NCBI RefSeq assembly: GCF_021284765.1
Contig: NZ_CP089924.1
Location: 3,490,001 to 3,554,000, forward strand
Source of the DNA: Lysobacter sp. 5GHs7-4
GTDB taxonomy: Bacteria > Pseudomonadota > Gammaproteobacteria > Xanthomonadales > Xanthomonadaceae
Length of the DNA stretch: 64,000 nt
Reading direction: 5' to 3'
Shown: positions 44,175 through 53,277 of the stretch, one piece after another
Position numbering within the stretch: position 1 is the stretch's first letter
Layout of the letters: the number at the start of each line of letters is the position of its first letter
Program-made: the position numbers and the translations under genes
The notes under the pieces: generated by a model
The model's input: the letters and a program-made list of their open reading frames with translations, nothing else
What the model was told of the DNA's origin: nothing
The model's database searches: none

Positions 44175-44978
44175 TCAGCGCAGCAACACGAACCCCACCA
44201 ACCCGATCAACACCGCGCCCGCCAACGCCAACCAAGGCCAGGCCGGCCGGCCGAGCCTGATCGGCGGACCGACCGGCGGCGTCGCCGCCTCGCCCTCCAC
44301 CACCGGCGCCTCCTGCATCGACCCGGTCAAGCGGAAACGCAGTTGGTCGAAACCGATCTCGTCGCCGGGCTGGGCGATCGCGCGCAGCACGCGGCGGCCG
44401 TTGACGGTGGTGCCGTTGGTCGAACCCAGATCCTCGATCTGCAGGCCGTCGTGGGTCGGGATCAAACGCGCGTGCTGGCGCGACAGGCCGGTCTGGTCCA
44501 GCTGCAGGCCGCAGTCGGGCGCGCGCCCCACCACGGTCGCCGCCAGCAGCGGAAAGCTGCGTCCGAACAGGTCGCCAGACACCCCGCGCAACACGTAGCG
44601 CGGCAGCACCGGCCGCACCGCGGTCACGCCGGGGTCGTCGTTGGCCGACGGCGGCAGCACGCCGGCGACGCCGCCCTGGTGGCGCACCGCCGACGGCCCG
44701 ATCGCCGCCAGGCGCGCGCGCACCTCGTCGAAACTGACGTCGTCGCCAGGGCGCAAGGCGATCAGGCCGGCCGCGACCTGGCGGCCGTTGACGCGCACCT
44801 GCGCGCCGGGCGGCACGTCCAGCATCACGCCCTGCGCGCTTACGTGCAGCTGGCAGTGCTGGGGCATGACCCCGGGGCGGTCGAGCACGATGGTGGATTC
44901 GGGATCGGAACCGACCCGGTTGATGCCGTGGCCCAGCAATACCTGCGGATGCTCGCCATCCGGAAAGACCAGTTTCAT
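44175..44978 (-). CDS. Membrane-anchored FHA-domain protein
   Basis: The 267-residue protein has a degenerate FHA-like domain at residues about 1-90 (MKLVFPDGEHPQVLLGHGIN; RVGSDPESTIVLD). A canonical FHA domain follows at about 125-210, with VVGRAPDCGLQLDQTGLSRQ, HARL and DLGSTNGTTVNGRRV carrying the phosphothreonine-binding Arg, Ser and Asn. One C-terminal membrane helix (WPWLALAGAVLIGLVGFVLL) anchors it. FHA domains bind phosphothreonine, so a Ser/Thr kinase partner is implied, but none is in the window. It is divergent from the DUF3301 gene. Confidence 0.85.
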   Translation of the reverse strand: MKLVFPDGEHPQVLLGHGINRVGSDPESTIVLDRPGVMPQHCQLHVSAQGVMLDVPPGAQVRVNGRQVAAGLIALRPGDDVSFDEVRARLAAIGPSAVRHQGGVAGVLPPSANDDPGVTAVRPVLPRYVLRGVSGDLFGRSFPLLAATVVGRAPDCGLQLDQTGLSRQHARLIPTHDGLQIEDLGSTNGTTVNGRRVLRAIAQPGDEIGFDQLRFRLTGSMQEAPVVEGEAATPPVGPPIRLGRPAWPWLALAGAVLIGLVGFVLLR

Positions 44979-45059
44979 AGAATGTGCGTTTTCCCCTGAT
45001 GCGCGACAGCGTAGGGCATAACCCTTGCGAGTTGGGCATACCGAGGCCACATTAAATCC

Positions 45060-45383
45060 ATGCCTACTTTGATTCTGTTAATGATCCTGGGTGCCGCCGC
45101 GTTCTCGTTCTGGAGCGCCGGGCGTGCCGCCGCCGAGCGCGCCGAGGCCCTCGGCCGCGACGCCTGCCGCGCCGCCGGCGTGCAGTGGCTGGACCAGAGC
45201 GTGCACGCCACCGGCATGCGCCTGTGCCGCCACGACAACGGCTGGCTGGGGCTGGAACGGACCTTCCGCTTCGACTATTCGCTGGACGGCGAGGACCGCC
45301 ATATCGGCCGCATGGTGCTGCGCGGCGAGCGCCTGATCGCGTTCAGCGGGCCGGTGACGCGGGAGCCCACGCAGTTGCACTGA
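45060..45383 (+). CDS. DUF3301 protein
   Basis: The 107-residue protein has an N-terminal membrane helix (MPTLILLMILGAAAFSFWSA) and a small domain with the DUF3301 pattern: GRDACRAAGVQWLDQSVHAT, RLCRHDNGWLGLERTFRFDY and GRMVLRGERLIAF. The family is confined to gammaproteobacteria and has no known function. Confidence 0.85.
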   Translation: MPTLILLMILGAAAFSFWSAGRAAAERAEALGRDACRAAGVQWLDQSVHATGMRLCRHDNGWLGLERTFRFDYSLDGEDRHIGRMVLRGERLIAFSGPVTREPTQLH

Positions 45384-45427
45384 AGGGCGAACAAGCCCTG
45401 TTGCAGCGACCGGTCCTGCAGAACGAC

Positions 45428-45818
45428 GTAAGCCGCGACCGCGTCCATGCCTGCGGCGGCGCCGACTCGATGGAGCAATCGCGGCTCACGCCGCTCCCAC
45501 AGAAGGCGGCGGGCGGCGACGTCGGCGAGCGGCCATCGGAATCAGACGCACGACGCAAGCGCGGTTGAGCGGTCGCGGCTTACGCCGCTCCTACCCCAAG
45601 GCAGAGCCTCAGGTTGCCGAGGCGATGCTCCTGTAGGAGCAGCGTAAGCCGCGACCGCGTCAATGCGTGCGGCGGCGCTGCCCGGGTGGAGCAATCGCGG
45701 CTCATGCCGCTCCCACAGAAGGCGGCGGGTGGCGTCGTCGCCGAGCGGCCATCGGAATCGGACGCGCGACGCAGGCGCGGTGACGCGGTCGCGGCTTACG
45801 CCGCTCCTACCCCAAAGC
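45428..45818. repeat. Tandemly duplicated palindromic repeat block
   Basis: Two copies about 216 nt apart (starting 45428 and 45644) share GTAAGCCGCGACCGCGTC, a GGAGCAATCGCGGCTCA segment, CTCCCACAGAAGGCGGCGGG, GCGAGCGGCCATCGGAATC and a closing GGTCGCGGCTTACGCCGCTC. Each copy contains several inverted versions of the same TAAGCCGCGACC/GGTCGCGGCTTA core. This is a cluster of dispersed extragenic palindromes that was duplicated as a unit. It fills the 469-nt gap between the DUF3301 gene and sspB; no gene is supported here. Confidence 0.75.
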
Positions 45819-45852
45819 CTGGGCGCGGCGGCGGGCGCCGAACCGCAGGACC

Positions 45853-46362
45853 TTACTTCACCACCCGCAGATGCCCGCCGCGGCGCGGCGTGGGCGTGTG
45901 CGAACCCGGGCCGTCGTCGTCGCCGTCGGGCAGCGGTTCGCTGGGCACCGCGCTCAGCGGCGCGTGGGTCGGCGACATCGGCTCGTCGAAGTCCTCGGCC
46001 GGGTCGTCGTGACCGCCCTCGGTGGTGGTCGCCTCGTCCGGCAGGGCCATGCCCTGGCCGGTTTCGCGGGCGTAGATCGCCAGCACCGCGCCCACTGGCA
46101 CCGAGACCGGATGGCTGACGCCGCCGAAACGCGCGCTGAAACGGATGGTGTCGTTGCCCATCTCCAGGCGCGACACCGCGCGCTCGGCCACGTTGAGCAC
46201 GATCTTGCCGTCCTTCACCGCATGGGTCGGCACCTGGACCTGCGGCCGGGTGGCGTCGACCAGCAGGTGCGGGGTCATGCCGTTGTCGGCGATCCACTCG
46301 TACAGCGCCCGCAGCAGGTACGGGCGGTGGCTGGTCATGCTGGAGGCGTTCTCATCACTCAT
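45853..46362 (-). CDS. sspB: ClpXP protease specificity-enhancing factor SspB
   Basis: The 169-residue protein has the SspB core (SHRPYLLRALYEWIADNGMT; VQVPTHAVKDGKIVLNVAER; IRFSARFGGVSHPVSVPVGA; AVLAIYARETGQGM). It ends after an acidic, proline-rich linker in GGHLRVVK, the ClpX-binding tail. It tethers ssrA-tagged and other substrates to ClpXP. The start may be 46362 or the internal MTSHRPYLL at 46338. It follows sspA by 90 nt, the usual pairing. Confidence 0.95.
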   Translation of the reverse strand: MSDENASSMTSHRPYLLRALYEWIADNGMTPHLLVDATRPQVQVPTHAVKDGKIVLNVAERAVSRLEMGNDTIRFSARFGGVSHPVSVPVGAVLAIYARETGQGMALPDEATTTEGGHDDPAEDFDEPMSPTHAPLSAVPSEPLPDGDDDGPGSHTPTPRRGGHLRVVK

Positions 46363-46452
46363 GCCCGGCAGTTTAGCGCCTGGCCGGCGATCCTGACGTG
46401 CCAGCCGTCCGCGATCCGGCCACGCCGGACCGCGCAGGGCCGCGATGCCCGC

Positions 46453-47088
46453 TTACGCCGGCATCTCGCGCAGCTTGCGTTCCTGGTCAGTCAGGCTGCG
46501 GGTGAAGCCCGGATTGCGGAAGATGCGGTTGCCGTAATCCTCGATCGCCTTGCCGTCCTTGGGCAGCGGCACGCCCAGCGATTCCAGGCGCCAGATGATC
46601 GGCGCCATCGCGCAGTCGGCCAAGCTCATTTCCGGGTTCAGGAAGAACTTGCTGGCCTTGAACAGCGGCACCGACGCGGTCAGCAGCTCCTTCAGGCGCT
46701 TGCGCGCGGCCTCGGCCTGGGCCTTGTTGCCCAGCTGGATCGCCTGCACCTGCGGCACCCAGTCGTGCTCCAGACGCAGCGTGGCCAGGCGCAGGCGCGC
46801 GCGGGAGAGCGGATCGACCGGCATCAGCGGCGGATGCGGATAGCGCTCGTCCAGGTATTCGCTGACCACGCTGGCCGCGTACAGCACCAGGTCGCGCTCG
46901 ACCAGGGTCGGCACCGAGTGGTAAGGGTTGAGGTCGACCAGATCTTCGGGGGGATTCTGCGGGTCGACCGCGATCAGATCGTAGGTGACGCCCTTGGCCG
47001 CCAGCACCAGCCGCACGCGATGGCACAGCACGCAGTCGGTGGAGGAAAACAGGGTCAGGGCATTACGCATACGTGGACTCGCCGCCAT
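46453..47088 (-). CDS. sspA: Stringent starvation protein A
   Basis: The 211-residue protein is a glutathione-transferase fold: thioredoxin-like half (MRNALTLFSSTDCVLCHRVR, PYHSVPTLVERDLVLYAASV) and helical half (KFFLNPEMSLADCAMAPIIW). SspA binds RNA polymerase and helps stationary-phase and acid-tolerance expression instead of acting as a transferase. Two adjacent ATG codons (47091, 47088) follow GGAGAGG; the second is used here. Confidence 0.95.
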   Translation of the reverse strand: MAASPRMRNALTLFSSTDCVLCHRVRLVLAAKGVTYDLIAVDPQNPPEDLVDLNPYHSVPTLVERDLVLYAASVVSEYLDERYPHPPLMPVDPLSRARLRLATLRLEHDWVPQVQAIQLGNKAQAEAARKRLKELLTASVPLFKASKFFLNPEMSLADCAMAPIIWRLESLGVPLPKDGKAIEDYGNRIFRNPGFTRSLTDQERKLREMPA

Positions 47089-47228
47089 CATCGACCTCTC
47101 CAACGACCGGAATCCGCCGGTCGCAAGACGCCCCCCACCCCGTGTGGGCGGTCGTCACGGTCCCCGAGCGTATGCGGTTTCCCCCCTTCCGCGAAAGACT
47201 CCGGCATCCCGGCCGGCCTTACGAAGAA

Positions 47229-47252
47229 GGCCCGCGCATCGCTGCGCGGGCC
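47229..47252 (-). terminator. Terminator of the petABC operon
   Basis: GGCCCGCGC, six bases and GCGCGGGCC form a perfect 9-bp stem. TTCTTCG follows on the minus strand, starting 16 nt after the petC stop. Confidence 0.6.
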
Positions 47253-47267
47253 GTTCGGGGAAATCGC

Positions 47268-48113
47268 TTAGTGCTCGACGTCTCGCCAGTACTCGCTCTT
47301 GAGCAAGTAGGCCAGGAAGGTGAACACGGCCAGGAACAGGATCACCCACACGCCCAGGCTCTGGCGCTTGAGGGCGGCCGGTTCGCCGGCGTACTCGAGG
47401 AAAGCGGTGATATCGCGCACCGACTGGTTGAACTGCTCCGGCTCGAGCGTGCCGGCGGCGCCGGCCTCGAACTTGGTGAAGCACTTGCCGTCGATCTCGC
47501 TGGTACCGTGCGGGCATTCCATGATCGGCTTGCCCTTCTCGTCCTTCTTCTCACCGAACATGCCGTGCGCCGGCTTCTTGTCGGTGAACTGCGGCGTCTG
47601 CGTGCCCTGCATCTGCCACAGCGGGTTGGGCATGGACGCGTTCGGGAACAGGGCGTTGTTCCAGCCCAGCGGACGCGCCTCGTCCAGGTAGAAGGACTTG
47701 AGGTAGGTGTAGATCCAATCGCTGCCGCGCACGCGCGCGATCACGCTCAGGTCCGGCGGCATCTTGCCGAACCACTGGTTGGCGTGTTCCGGGGTCAGGC
47801 TGACCTGGATCTGCTCGCCGAACTTGGCGCCGGTGAAGTTGAGGTTGTTCATCACCTCGTCTTCGCTCAGGCCCAGGTCCTCGGCGATGCGCGAGTAACG
47901 CAGGTACTTCAGCGAGTGGCAGCCCGAGCAGTAGTTCATGTACAGCTGGGCGCCGCGCTGCAGCGACGCGCGGTCGCCCAGGTCGGTACCCGCCTGCATC
48001 AGGTTGCCGCCGCCGGAAGCGAAGGCGGAGGCCGACACGAGCAGACCGGCGGCGAGAGTGGCGAGCTTCTTCACGAGTCGGTTCTTCATCCGAGGCTGGC
48101 TGGTCTTAGTCAT
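47268..48113 (-). CDS. petC: Cytochrome c1 of the bc1 complex
   Basis: The 281-residue protein has a signal segment (KKLATLAAGLLVSASAFASG), the haem c motif CSGCH (Cys62, Cys65, His66) and a C-terminal membrane anchor (GVWVILFLAVFTFLAYLLKS). It passes electrons from the Rieske centre to soluble or membrane cytochrome c. The start overlaps petB by 8 nt; an internal MKNRLVKKLA at 48089 is an alternative. Confidence 0.95.
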   Translation of the reverse strand: MTKTSQPRMKNRLVKKLATLAAGLLVSASAFASGGGNLMQAGTDLGDRASLQRGAQLYMNYCSGCHSLKYLRYSRIAEDLGLSEDEVMNNLNFTGAKFGEQIQVSLTPEHANQWFGKMPPDLSVIARVRGSDWIYTYLKSFYLDEARPLGWNNALFPNASMPNPLWQMQGTQTPQFTDKKPAHGMFGEKKDEKGKPIMECPHGTSEIDGKCFTKFEAGAAGTLEPEQFNQSVRDITAFLEYAGEPAALKRQSLGVWVILFLAVFTFLAYLLKSEYWRDVEH

Positions 48114-49365
48114 GCATCGTCACCCGTTCCGGCACCGGCTTGGTCTTGTCGAACTTGGTCCACAGCGGCATGGTGATGAAGAAGGCGAAGTACAGGAAGG
48201 TCAACACGCGGCCGACGATGGTCTCGACCGGGTCGGTACCCGGACCGGCGCCGATCTTGCCCAGCCACACGAAGCTCAGCGCGAACACGCCCAGCAGCAG
48301 CTTGGACAGCAGGCCGCGGTAGCGGTAGGACTTGACCTTGGCGCGGTCCAGCCACGGCACCAGGAACAGGATCGCGATCGCGCCGAACATCACCAGCACG
48401 CCCGACAGCTTGTGCGGGATCACGCGCAACATCGCGTAGTACGGCGTGTAGTACCACACCGGCTTGATGTGCTCCGGCGTCACCAGGCGGTTGGCCTCGG
48501 TGAAGTTGTCGTGCTCCAGGAACCAGCCGCCGAACGCCGGCGCGAAGAAGATGATGAACGCGGCCACGATCAGGAAGAAGCCGACGCCCACCAGATCCTT
48601 GACCGTGTAGTACGGGTGGAACGGAATGCCGTCCTTGGGCTTGTTGGCATCCCAACGGTTGCCCTTGGGACCCTTCTTGATGTCCACGCCGTCGGGGTTG
48701 TTGGAACCGACCTCGTGCAGCGCGCCCAGGTGCAGCACGACCAGCAGCAGCAGCACCAGCGGCAGCGCGATCACGTGCAGGGCGAAGAAGCGATTGAGGG
48801 TGGCGTCGCCGGGCAGGTAGTCGCCCATGATCCACTCGGTCAGGCCGTTGCCGATCACCGGGATCGCGCCGAACAGCGAGATGATCACCTTGGCGCCCCA
48901 GAACGACATCTGGCCCCACGGCAGCACGTAGCCCATGAAGGCTTCGGCCATCAGCACCAGGTAGATCAGCATGCCCAGGATCCACACCAGCTCGCGCGGC
49001 TTCTGATACGAGCCGTACAGCAGGCCGCGGAACATGTGCAGGTACACGACGATGAAGAACAGCGAGGCGCCGGTGCTGTGCATGTAGCGGATCAGCCAGC
49101 CCCACTCCACGTCGCGCATGATGTATTCGACCGACGAGAACGCTTCGGCCGCGGACGGCTTGAAGTGCATCGTCAGGAAGATGCCGGTCAGGATCTGGTT
49201 GACCAGCACCAGCAGCGCCAGCGAACCGAAGTAGTACCAGACATTGAAATTCTTCGGCGCGTAGTACTCGGTCATGTGCTTGCGGTAGACCGGCATCATG
49301 CCGGGCGCGCGCGCGTTGACCCAATCCCAGACGCCGTTGGCGGTGCGGGTAATGATGTTGGACAT
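48106..49365 (-). CDS. petB: Cytochrome b of the bc1 complex
   Basis: The 419-residue protein has the eight-helix cytochrome b layout. It includes WGWLIRYMHSTGASLFFIVV with b-haem histidines, AFMGYVLPWGQMSFWGAKVI at the Qo site, and the later PEHIKPVWYYTPYYAMLRVI in place of the PEWY region. It houses both quinone sites. It starts 3 nt after petA and overlaps petC. Confidence 0.97.
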   Translation of the reverse strand: MSNIITRTANGVWDWVNARAPGMMPVYRKHMTEYYAPKNFNVWYYFGSLALLVLVNQILTGIFLTMHFKPSAAEAFSSVEYIMRDVEWGWLIRYMHSTGASLFFIVVYLHMFRGLLYGSYQKPRELVWILGMLIYLVLMAEAFMGYVLPWGQMSFWGAKVIISLFGAIPVIGNGLTEWIMGDYLPGDATLNRFFALHVIALPLVLLLLVVLHLGALHEVGSNNPDGVDIKKGPKGNRWDANKPKDGIPFHPYYTVKDLVGVGFFLIVAAFIIFFAPAFGGWFLEHDNFTEANRLVTPEHIKPVWYYTPYYAMLRVIPHKLSGVLVMFGAIAILFLVPWLDRAKVKSYRYRGLLSKLLLGVFALSFVWLGKIGAGPGTDPVETIVGRVLTFLYFAFFITMPLWTKFDKTKPVPERVTMHD

Positions 49366-49368
49366 GAC

Positions 49369-49980
49369 TTACGCCGCTCCCTTCGGATCCACGCCGATGA
49401 TGATCGTCGTGTCGTTTTCGTAGTGGTGCGGCGGCACCAGCAGGTTGGTCGGCGCCGGGACGCCCTGGAACACGCGGCCGGCCATGTCGAAGCGCGACTT
49501 GTGGCAGGGGCAGAAGTAACCGCCCTTCCACTCCGGATCGAACGGCTCGGGGCGGATCTCGGCCTTCATTTCCGGCGAGCAGCCCAGATGGGTGCACAGG
49601 CCGACCAGGACCGAGATGTCCTTCTTGATCGAGCGGCCTTCGCCGCTGATGTAGGACGGCTGCTGGTCCTTGTTGTCCGACTTGGGATCGCGCAGGTGGC
49701 TGTCCAGGGTCGGCAGCGCCGCCAGCACGGCCGCGGAGCGCTTAACGATCCAGATCGGCTGACCGCGCCATTCGTAAACCAGGCGCTGACCTTCTTCCAA
49801 GGCGCTGATGTCGGCGGTCACCGGAGCGCCGGCGAGCTTGGCGCGCGCGCTGGGGTTCCAGGACTTGATGAAAGGCACCGCCGCAAAACCGGCCCCGACT
49901 GCGCCGACCACTGCCGTGGTCGCCGTCAGGAACCGACGGCGGCCCGTATTGATAGGATCGTTGACCCCTTGGTTGGCCAT
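49369..49980 (-). CDS. petA: Rieske iron-sulphur subunit of the bc1 complex
   Basis: The 203-residue protein has a twin-arginine-type leader (NTGRRRFLTATTAVVGAVGA) serving as membrane anchor. Its Rieske boxes are CTHLGC (Cys129, His131, disulphide Cys134) and CPCH (Cys157, His160, disulphide Cys159). It shuttles electrons from quinol to cytochrome c1. The start at 49980 is chosen because MANQG begins the usual leader; 49998 would add six residues. First gene of petABC. Confidence 0.96.
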   Translation of the reverse strand: MANQGVNDPINTGRRRFLTATTAVVGAVGAGFAAVPFIKSWNPSARAKLAGAPVTADISALEEGQRLVYEWRGQPIWIVKRSAAVLAALPTLDSHLRDPKSDNKDQQPSYISGEGRSIKKDISVLVGLCTHLGCSPEMKAEIRPEPFDPEWKGGYFCPCHKSRFDMAGRVFQGVPAPTNLLVPPHHYENDTTIIIGVDPKGAA

Positions 49981-50223
49981 CCGGCACTCACTCCGCAAAG
50001 CTGCAATTCGAAGTTACGCCGCACAGCACGCCGCCACTGGCGACGGCTCGCGGCTCAAAAGACGGGGAAGTGTAACGGAACGGTTAACGGCCCGACAATC
50101 CGCCAGCGCCGCGAAACCGGGCCCCCGGCACATCCCGAGCCGCCCGTCCGGGTGCGGCGCGCGCGCAGGGACACCGCGCCGATCGCGCCGCGATCGGCAC
50201 CGCAACCGCATTGGGGACGGGGA

Positions 50224-51186
50224 TCAGCGCACCACGGGGCCGGCGCGGTAACGCTGCGCCAGCAGGGCCACGCGCTGCACGTAGCGCTGGGTTTCGCTGT
50301 AGGGCGGCACGCCCTTGTACTTGTCGACCGCGCCCTCGCCGGCGTTGTAGCCGGCCGCGGCCAGGGTCAGGTCGCCGTTGAAGCGCTTGAGCAGCCAGGC
50401 CAGGTATTGCACCCCGCCCTGGATGTTCTGGCTGGCATCGAAGGCGTTGGACACGCCGAAGCGGCGCGCGGTGGCCGGCATCAGCTGCATCAGGCCTTGC
50501 GCGCCCACCCGCGACAGGGCGTTGGGGTTGTAGGCCGACTCGGCGTGGATGATCGCGCGCACGATCGCCTCCTCGACCCCGTGCTGGCGCGCCGCGGCCG
50601 CGATCTCGTCGCGGTAGGCGTCCATGTTCAGGCGGATCGAGCCGAAATTGACCCCCGGCCGCGCCGAGCAGGCGTAGCAGGTCTCCATGAAGCTGTACTT
50701 GATCGTCCGCACCGCCGTGGCGTTGGCCAGGCCCTTGGGACGCTTGCTGGTGTAGTGGCGGACGCCGTCCTTGATATAGGAGTAGACCTGGCCCTGGACC
50801 AGGCGCGAGGCCGGTGCCGAAGGCGCGGCCGGCGTCTGCACGACCGGGGCGGGCGCCGCTAGCTCGGTCGCGGCCGCGGTGGGCGCGGCGACCGCCGGCG
50901 TGCCCATGAAGGTCGCCGGCGGGTTGGAATGGATGGACGCCGGCGAGCCGGCGACCGGGTTGGCCGGCGTGGCGCTGCCTGCGCCGGCCGGCGCGCGCGC
51001 GGGCACGTACGGCGCTGCCCGGCTGGGCCGGAACTGGCTGACCACGGTGCACTTGGCGCCGGGCACGCGCTTGCTCACGTAGCTGCGTTCGCCGCCCGCG
51101 CCGTCGCAGCGGTACACGGTGCCGGCCTGCGCAGGCGCGGTGGCCCACAGGCAGACGATCCCCAGCAGTAGCGAGCCCCCCCTCAT
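50224..51186 (-). CDS. Lytic transglycosylase with DUF4124-like N-terminus
   Basis: The 320-residue protein has a signal peptide ([20 protein letters not shown]). A short DUF4124-like domain follows ([20 protein letters not shown]), then a Pro/Ala-rich linker (about 55-128), and an SLT domain (about 195-305) with catalytic Glu216 in [14 protein letters not shown]. Substrate-groove motifs [15 protein letters not shown] and [13 protein letters not shown] are also present. It cleaves peptidoglycan in the periplasm. Divergent from miaB. Confidence 0.92.
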   Translation of the reverse strand: MRGGSLLLGIVCLWATAPAQAGTVYRCDGAGGERSYVSKRVPGAKCTVVSQFRPSRAAPYVPARAPAGAGSATPANPVAGSPASIHSNPPATFMGTPAVAAPTAAATELAAPAPVVQTPAAPSAPASRLVQGQVYSYIKDGVRHYTSKRPKGLANATAVRTIKYSFMETCYACSARPGVNFGSIRLNMDAYRDEIAAAARQHGVEEAIVRAIIHAESAYNPNALSRVGAQGLMQLMPATARRFGVSNAFDASQNIQGGVQYLAWLLKRFNGDLTLAAAGYNAGEGAVDKYKGVPPYSETQRYVQRVALLAQRYRAGPVVR

Positions 51187-51334
51187 GGCGGCGAGTGTCC
51201 CCCTTCGCGCTCAGGTTGCCAAGTCCTTGATTCGAAAACGTGACGGCTGCCCGCGACCGGCCTCGGGGGCGCTAAACTGGCGCCCCTTCCGGCGCGGATT
51301 AACCGCCGCCCTCCCCGGACACAGCCAGACCGCC

Positions 51335-52738
51335 ATGACCGACATCGCCACCCCCGCCCTGCCCGACGCGCAGGCGCCCGCCGCCGTGACCCCACGCGGC
51401 AAGCTCTTCATCGAGACCCACGGCTGCCAGATGAACGAGTACGACTCGGCCAAGATGGCCGACGTGCTCGCCGCCAGCGAAGGCCTGGAACTCACCACCG
51501 ATGCGGCCCAGGCCGACGTCATCCTGATCAACACCTGCTCGATCCGCGAGAAGGCCCAGGAGAAGGTGTTCAGCCAGCTCGGCCGCTGGAAGCAGCACAA
51601 GCAGGGCGACCGACCGGTGATCATCGGCGTCGGCGGCTGCGTCGCCTCGCAGGAAGGCGCGGCCATCGTCAAGCGCGCGCCCTACGTCGACCTGGTGTTC
51701 GGCCCGCAGACCCTGCACCGCCTGCCCGAACTGATCGCGGCCAAGCGCGCCACCGGCCAGCCGCAGGTCGATATCAGCTTCCCCGAGATCGAGAAGTTCG
51801 ACCGCCTGCCCGAGCCGCGAGCCGAGGGCCCCAGCGCCTTCGTCTCGATCATGGAAGGCTGCAGCAAGTACTGCTCGTTCTGCGTGGTGCCCTACACCCG
51901 CGGCGAGGAAGTCAGCCGCCCGTTCGAGGACGTGCTGGTCGAGGTCGCCCAACTCGCCGCCCAGGGCGTGCGTGAGGTCAATCTGCTGGGGCAGAACGTG
52001 AATGCCTATCGCGGACCCTACGGCGAGGACGGCGAAGTCGCCGACCTGGGCCTGCTGATCCGCACCATCGCCGAGATCGACGGCATCGACCGCATCCGCT
52101 TCACCACCTCGCACCCGCTGGAGTTCAGCGACTCGCTGGTCGAGGCCTATCGCGACGTGCCGCAGCTGGCCAACTACCTGCACCTGCCGGTGCAGGCCGG
52201 CAGCGACCGCGTGCTGGCGGCGATGAAGCGCGGCTACACCGCGCTGGAGTTCAAGCAGAAGATCCGCAAGCTGCGCGCGGTGCGCCCGGACATCTCGATC
52301 TCTTCCGACTTCATCGTCGGCTTCCCCGGCGAGACCGAGGCCGATTTCGAGAAGACCATGAAGCTGATCGAGGACGTCGGCTTCGACCAGTCGTTCTCCT
52401 TCATCTATTCGCGCCGCCCGGGCACGCCCGCCGCCGACCTGGAGGACAGCGTCGGCGACGACGAGAAGCACGCGCGCCTGTCGCGCCTGCAGGCGACCAT
52501 CAACGCCAACGCGATGCGCATTTCCGAAGCCATGGTCGGCAGCGTGCAGACGGTGCTGGTGGAAGGCCCCTCGCGCAAGGATCCCAACGAGCTCACCGGC
52601 AAGACCGAGAACATGCGCTCAGTGAATTTTCCGGCGCCCAAGCGCCTGATCGGACAGTTCGTCGACGTGGTCATCACCCAGGCTCTGTCCAACTCCCTGC
52701 GCGGTCGCGTGCAGACCGACCCGACCCCAGACGTCTGA
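51335..52738 (+). CDS. miaB: tRNA-2-methylthio-N6-dimethylallyladenosine synthase
   Basis: The 467-residue protein has the MTTase N-domain cysteines Cys31 ([14 protein letters not shown]), Cys68 and Cys102 ([11 protein letters not shown]), the radical-SAM CxxxCxxC (Cys176, Cys180, Cys183 in GCSKYCSFC), and a C-terminal TRAM domain ([20 protein letters not shown]). It adds the methylthio group at position 37 of tRNAs reading UNN codons. The start at 51335 gives the expected N-terminus; the frame is open further upstream without a start signal. Confidence 0.96.
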   Translation: MTDIATPALPDAQAPAAVTPRGKLFIETHGCQMNEYDSAKMADVLAASEGLELTTDAAQADVILINTCSIREKAQEKVFSQLGRWKQHKQGDRPVIIGVGGCVASQEGAAIVKRAPYVDLVFGPQTLHRLPELIAAKRATGQPQVDISFPEIEKFDRLPEPRAEGPSAFVSIMEGCSKYCSFCVVPYTRGEEVSRPFEDVLVEVAQLAAQGVREVNLLGQNVNAYRGPYGEDGEVADLGLLIRTIAEIDGIDRIRFTTSHPLEFSDSLVEAYRDVPQLANYLHLPVQAGSDRVLAAMKRGYTALEFKQKIRKLRAVRPDISISSDFIVGFPGETEADFEKTMKLIEDVGFDQSFSFIYSRRPGTPAADLEDSVGDDEKHARLSRLQATINANAMRISEAMVGSVQTVLVEGPSRKDPNELTGKTENMRSVNFPAPKRLIGQFVDVVITQALSNSLRGRVQTDPTPDV

Positions 52739-52754
52739 CAGGAACCGCCCACGC

Positions 52755-53252
52755 ATGGACCGCGACTTCAACATCCGCGAGATCGGCCCCGACGAGTTCG
52801 AACGGGTCTGGCCGATCTTCCACGAGGTGCTGGCGCGCGGCGAAAGCTACAACTACCCCGCCGAACTGTCGCTGGAGCGCGCGCAGGAGATGTGGACCTC
52901 CCCGCCCTACCGCTGCTTCATCGCCGAGGGCGACGACGGCGAGATCCTGGGCGCCTACAAACTGGGCCCCAACTACGCCGGCCGCGGCGACCACATCGCC
53001 AACGCCAGCTACATGGTCGCCGAGCGCTACTGGGGCCAGGGCGTGGGCTCGGCGCTGTGCGAACACTCGCTGGCCCAGGCCAGCCAGGCCGGCTACCAGG
53101 CCATGCAGTTCAACTACGTCGTCAGCAGCAACGCGCCGGCCGTGCACCTGTGGCTCAAGCACGGCTTCCAGATCGTCGGCCAGATCCCCGGCGCGTTCCG
53201 CCACGTCCACCTGGGCCTGGTGGACGTGTACGTGATGCACCGCATGCTGTAA
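52755..53252 (+). CDS. GNAT family acetyltransferase
   Basis: The 165-residue protein starts MDRDFNIREIGPDEFERVWP. It carries a GNAT core with GDDGEILGAYKLGPNYAGRG, the acetyl-CoA loop ASYMVAERYWGQGVGSALCE (Gln/Gly-x-Gly-x-Gly/Ala type) and SNAPAVHLWLKHGFQIVGQI. It follows miaB by 16 nt, so the two are probably cotranscribed. The acceptor is unknown. Confidence 0.88.
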   Translation: MDRDFNIREIGPDEFERVWPIFHEVLARGESYNYPAELSLERAQEMWTSPPYRCFIAEGDDGEILGAYKLGPNYAGRGDHIANASYMVAERYWGQGVGSALCEHSLAQASQAGYQAMQFNYVVSSNAPAVHLWLKHGFQIVGQIPGAFRHVHLGLVDVYVMHRML

Positions 53253-53277
53253 CGCGCGCCATCGCGACGGCGCGCGT
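53252..53277. terminator. Convergent-gene hairpin
   Basis: ACGCGCGCC, eight bases and GGCGCGCGT form a 9-bp GC stem that spans the short gap between two converging genes and touches both stop codons. No T run follows on either side, so termination is only suggested by position. Confidence 0.4.

Noticed and set aside
45428..45818. Repeat block considered as a CRISPR array
   Set aside because: There are only two long units with inverted cores, irregular spacing and no cas genes.
47938..50862. 974-codon plus-strand frame across petC, petB, petA and the transglycosylase
   Set aside because: Runs antisense through four clearly real genes; no motif.
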